Source of the DNA: an uncultured Chloroflexota bacterium
GTDB taxonomy: Bacteria; Chloroflexota; Anaerolineae; Aggregatilineales; Phototrophicaceae
Length of the DNA: 64,000 nucleotides
Assembly: GCA_937974245.1 (NCBI GenBank)
Contig: CALJKV010000121.1
Coordinates: 198,246-262,245 of the forward strand
Direction: 5' to 3'
The notes below the pieces were generated by a model, which saw nothing but the letters and a program-made list of their open reading frames with translations, ran no database searches and was not told the origin of the DNA. The position numbers and the translations under genes were made by a program. Position 1 is the first letter of the stretch. The number at the start of each line of letters is the position of its first letter. Of the stretch, positions 62,485 through 64,000 are shown piece after piece.

Positions 62485-63369
62485 TCATTCCCCCTCATAG
62501 GGAACAAACACCACACGGAATAGCTTCGGCCAGCGTTTGCCGGTGAGCAAGAACTCGTCGTTTTCCGCATCGTAGGCGATGCCGTTCAACACATTATCAG
62601 TGCTGGCAGTGAAAACAGCTTCACGCTCGTCCAGTGTAAGTAGTTGGCTCGCGTCAATCAGGCCAGTTACCGCGCCGCTAGTTTTGTCGAATCGGATTAT
62701 CAGGTCAGTCTGCCACGCATTGACGTAAATCTCGTCGCCCACACACTCCATCTCGTTCAGCAGGTCAATCCGCCGCCCGCGCAGCGAGAACATACTGATC
62801 GGCTGGTCGAGCAGCGTGACCTGCACCGTATCCAGAATCGCGAACGTTTCCGGGTCGCGCAGTGTAATCGTATCACTGCCGTTGCTCATGTACAGGGCCT
62901 GACCGTCATAGCACAGCCCCCATCCTTCTCCTTCACCCGTATAGTCAAACGTGCCAATTTGCTCGAACGTCTCATAGTCGTACACAAAGGCGGTTTCCGA
63001 CTGCCAGGTGATCTGGATCAAACGATCATTCACCAGCGCCAGCCCTTCCGCGAAGTAGGCTGCGTCCACATCTGTTTTTTGCAGCACTTCGCCGCTTTCC
63101 AGGTCAACCAGCCGTACCGATGACTGGCCGCGCTGCCCGGTGCTCTCATACAACTGGCCGTCCTGGAATACCAACCCCTGGGTATAAGCGTCGGTGGCGT
63201 GCGGGTAGACTTCCAGCACCTCCGGTACGAGAATCGGTGGCGGTTCCGGTGTGCCGGTAGTTTCGGGAGAAGGGACAGTCGCTTCCGGCGTGCCGGTCTG
63301 CGCCAGAGTGATAGCACTGGCGGCGAACAGGGCAATCAGCAGGAGAAGAGTCATCGAACGGCGTATCAT
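62485..63369 (-). CDS. Secreted glutamine cyclotransferase (QC)
   Basis: A 294-residue exported beta-propeller of the plant/bacterial glutaminyl-peptide cyclotransferase family. The ATG at 63369 has GAGGAAATC upstream and gives a signal peptide (MTLLLLIALFAASAITLAQ). A Pro/Thr-rich linker (about 24-45) leads to repeats such as PHATDAYTQGLVFQDGQLYESTGQ and LNEMECVGDEIYVNAWQTD, typical of the family. It would form N-terminal pyroglutamate on exported proteins. The preceding small gene and cytochrome are on the same strand downstream, separated by a terminator. Confidence 0.9.
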   Translation of the reverse strand: MIRRSMTLLLLIALFAASAITLAQTGTPEATVPSPETTGTPEPPPILVPEVLEVYPHATDAYTQGLVFQDGQLYESTGQRGQSSVRLVDLESGEVLQKTDVDAAYFAEGLALVNDRLIQITWQSETAFVYDYETFEQIGTFDYTGEGEGWGLCYDGQALYMSNGSDTITLRDPETFAILDTVQVTLLDQPISMFSLRGRRIDLLNEMECVGDEIYVNAWQTDLIIRFDKTSGAVTGLIDASQLLTLDEREAVFTASTDNVLNGIAYDAENDEFLLTGKRWPKLFRVVFVPYEGE

Positions 63370-63626
63370 GATTTCCTCGAATTCTTCTAATAATGGCATC
63401 TGGTAGATGAGTATAACGCCCCACCGCGTGATCGGGGAGGGTCGGTGGCCTGCACCTCAGCAGCCGCATTCACCTACGAACAGCGTAGCACACTTGCAAA
63501 ACGCGCGTCGTACACTTTTCGCAGTCGGGTTAGTGTACGCGCCCGGATGAAGTGAAAGATACATAAAGCACCAGCCGAATAATCCATCCATCTGTGTAGT
63601 GTGAGGTGTGTCGTAAGTGCAGCTTT

Positions 63627-63998
63627 TCAAAGCATATCTTCAAATTCTCGTTGTCCCTGGAAATTAACATCACACCCTTTCTTGCGAAGCCGACCTATCA
63701 ATTCTCGCGCAAATTGAAGCTGTCGCTCAAGATCAGCAGAAGTCGGGTCAGGGTTGTGGCGCGTTGTTACAAAGACATAATAGGGATAATAATACCATCC
63801 ATCATCTTCTGATATCCTTTCTGGATCTCGATTAGGATTTAAACCGTACTCAATATGATAATCGTCTGTTTCGCCATGATCAGTAGCTCTCCAGATAATT
63901 CCAAAATCTACCCATTCCTCGTGAAACCATGTATAAAAATTTGGATCAGTACAAGAACAATTCACATTCAGCCAGAAAGATAGATCAGGTATATCCAT
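63627..63998 (-). CDS. AT-rich hypothetical protein at the window edge
   Basis: A 123-residue acidic protein rich in Tyr, Trp and Asp (for example SEDDGWYYYPYYVFVTTRH). An ATG lies at 63998, but the frame is open to the last base, so the gene may continue beyond the window. Base composition is clearly AT-richer than neighbouring genes, which hints at recent acquisition. No domain is recognised; it has the look of an immunity or phage-like small protein but nothing proves this. Confidence 0.55.
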   Translation of the reverse strand: MDIPDLSFWLNVNCSCTDPNFYTWFHEEWVDFGIIWRATDHGETDDYHIEYGLNPNRDPERISEDDGWYYYPYYVFVTTRHNPDPTSADLERQLQFARELIGRLRKKGCDVNFQGQREFEDML

Positions 63999-64000
63999 TT

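Noticed and set aside
1..64000. CRISPR arrays, tRNA or rRNA genes, prophage or transposase genes
   Set aside because: No regularly spaced repeats, tRNA-type TTCGA arms in suitable context, rRNA signatures, integrase or transposase frames were seen on reading the window.

Overview
The window is a gene-dense bacterial chromosome segment of moderately high GC. The repertoire points to a Chloroflexota bacterium, probably of the Anaerolineae or a related class: CODH/acetyl-CoA synthase genes of bacterial type, a transmembrane Ser/Thr kinase, FHA and roadblock domains, many secreted SH3/VWA/pre-peptidase-domain proteins, and no recognisable outer-membrane genes. The phylum is an inference from gene content. 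No rRNA, tRNA, CRISPR array, complete IS element or prophage was seen.

Left part (1-25 kb): housekeeping and signalling genes. These are radA, an ECF sigma factor with its zinc-finger anti-sigma factor, an ArsR-type regulator, a MaoC-like hydratase, a transmembrane Ser/Thr kinase, a pseudo-receiver/roadblock protein, a MoxR ATPase and an AI-2E-type permease. A tandem-domain bacterial-microcompartment shell protein stands alone at 14.3 kb, followed by a secreted DsbA-like protein and a class II aldolase. Then come a secreted metalloprotease, recF, a lipoprotein thioredoxin/CcdA pair, a CitE-like lyase, a NifX-like protein and an M3 oligoendopeptidase.

Middle (25-38 kb): argD-argJ (arginine biosynthesis) is followed by a 1304-residue secreted VWA/SH3 protein, a YitT membrane protein, an unusual cytoplasmic HExxH protein, a BatA/VWA membrane protein and an FHA-receiver-FHA regulator.

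Core (38.8-54.3 kb, all minus strand): a nearly complete carbonyl branch of the Wood-Ljungdahl pathway. In transcription order it encodes an HMA-like small protein, CODH, acetyl-CoA synthase, a CBS-domain protein, the two corrinoid iron-sulfur protein subunits, the corrinoid reductive activator, the methyltransferase, a MetV-MetF fusion, two CooC/AcsF nickel-insertion ATPases and an alanine-dehydrogenase-like protein in which the catalytic histidine appears to be Met. A terminator-like hairpin lies in the leader of this cluster and another terminator closes it. REP-like palindromes sit in two of its spacers. Formate dehydrogenase, formyl-THF synthetase and FolD are not in the window.

Right part (54.5-64 kb): uppS, three tandem paralogous two-span membrane proteins and a secreted SH3 protein. 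Next is a minus-strand operon joining a tiny one-span protein, a di-heme cytochrome c, a cbb3-oxidase-subunit-I-like membrane protein lacking the metal ligands, a PQQ sugar dehydrogenase and an SRPBCC protein. A glutamine cyclotransferase and an AT-rich ORF at the edge end the window.
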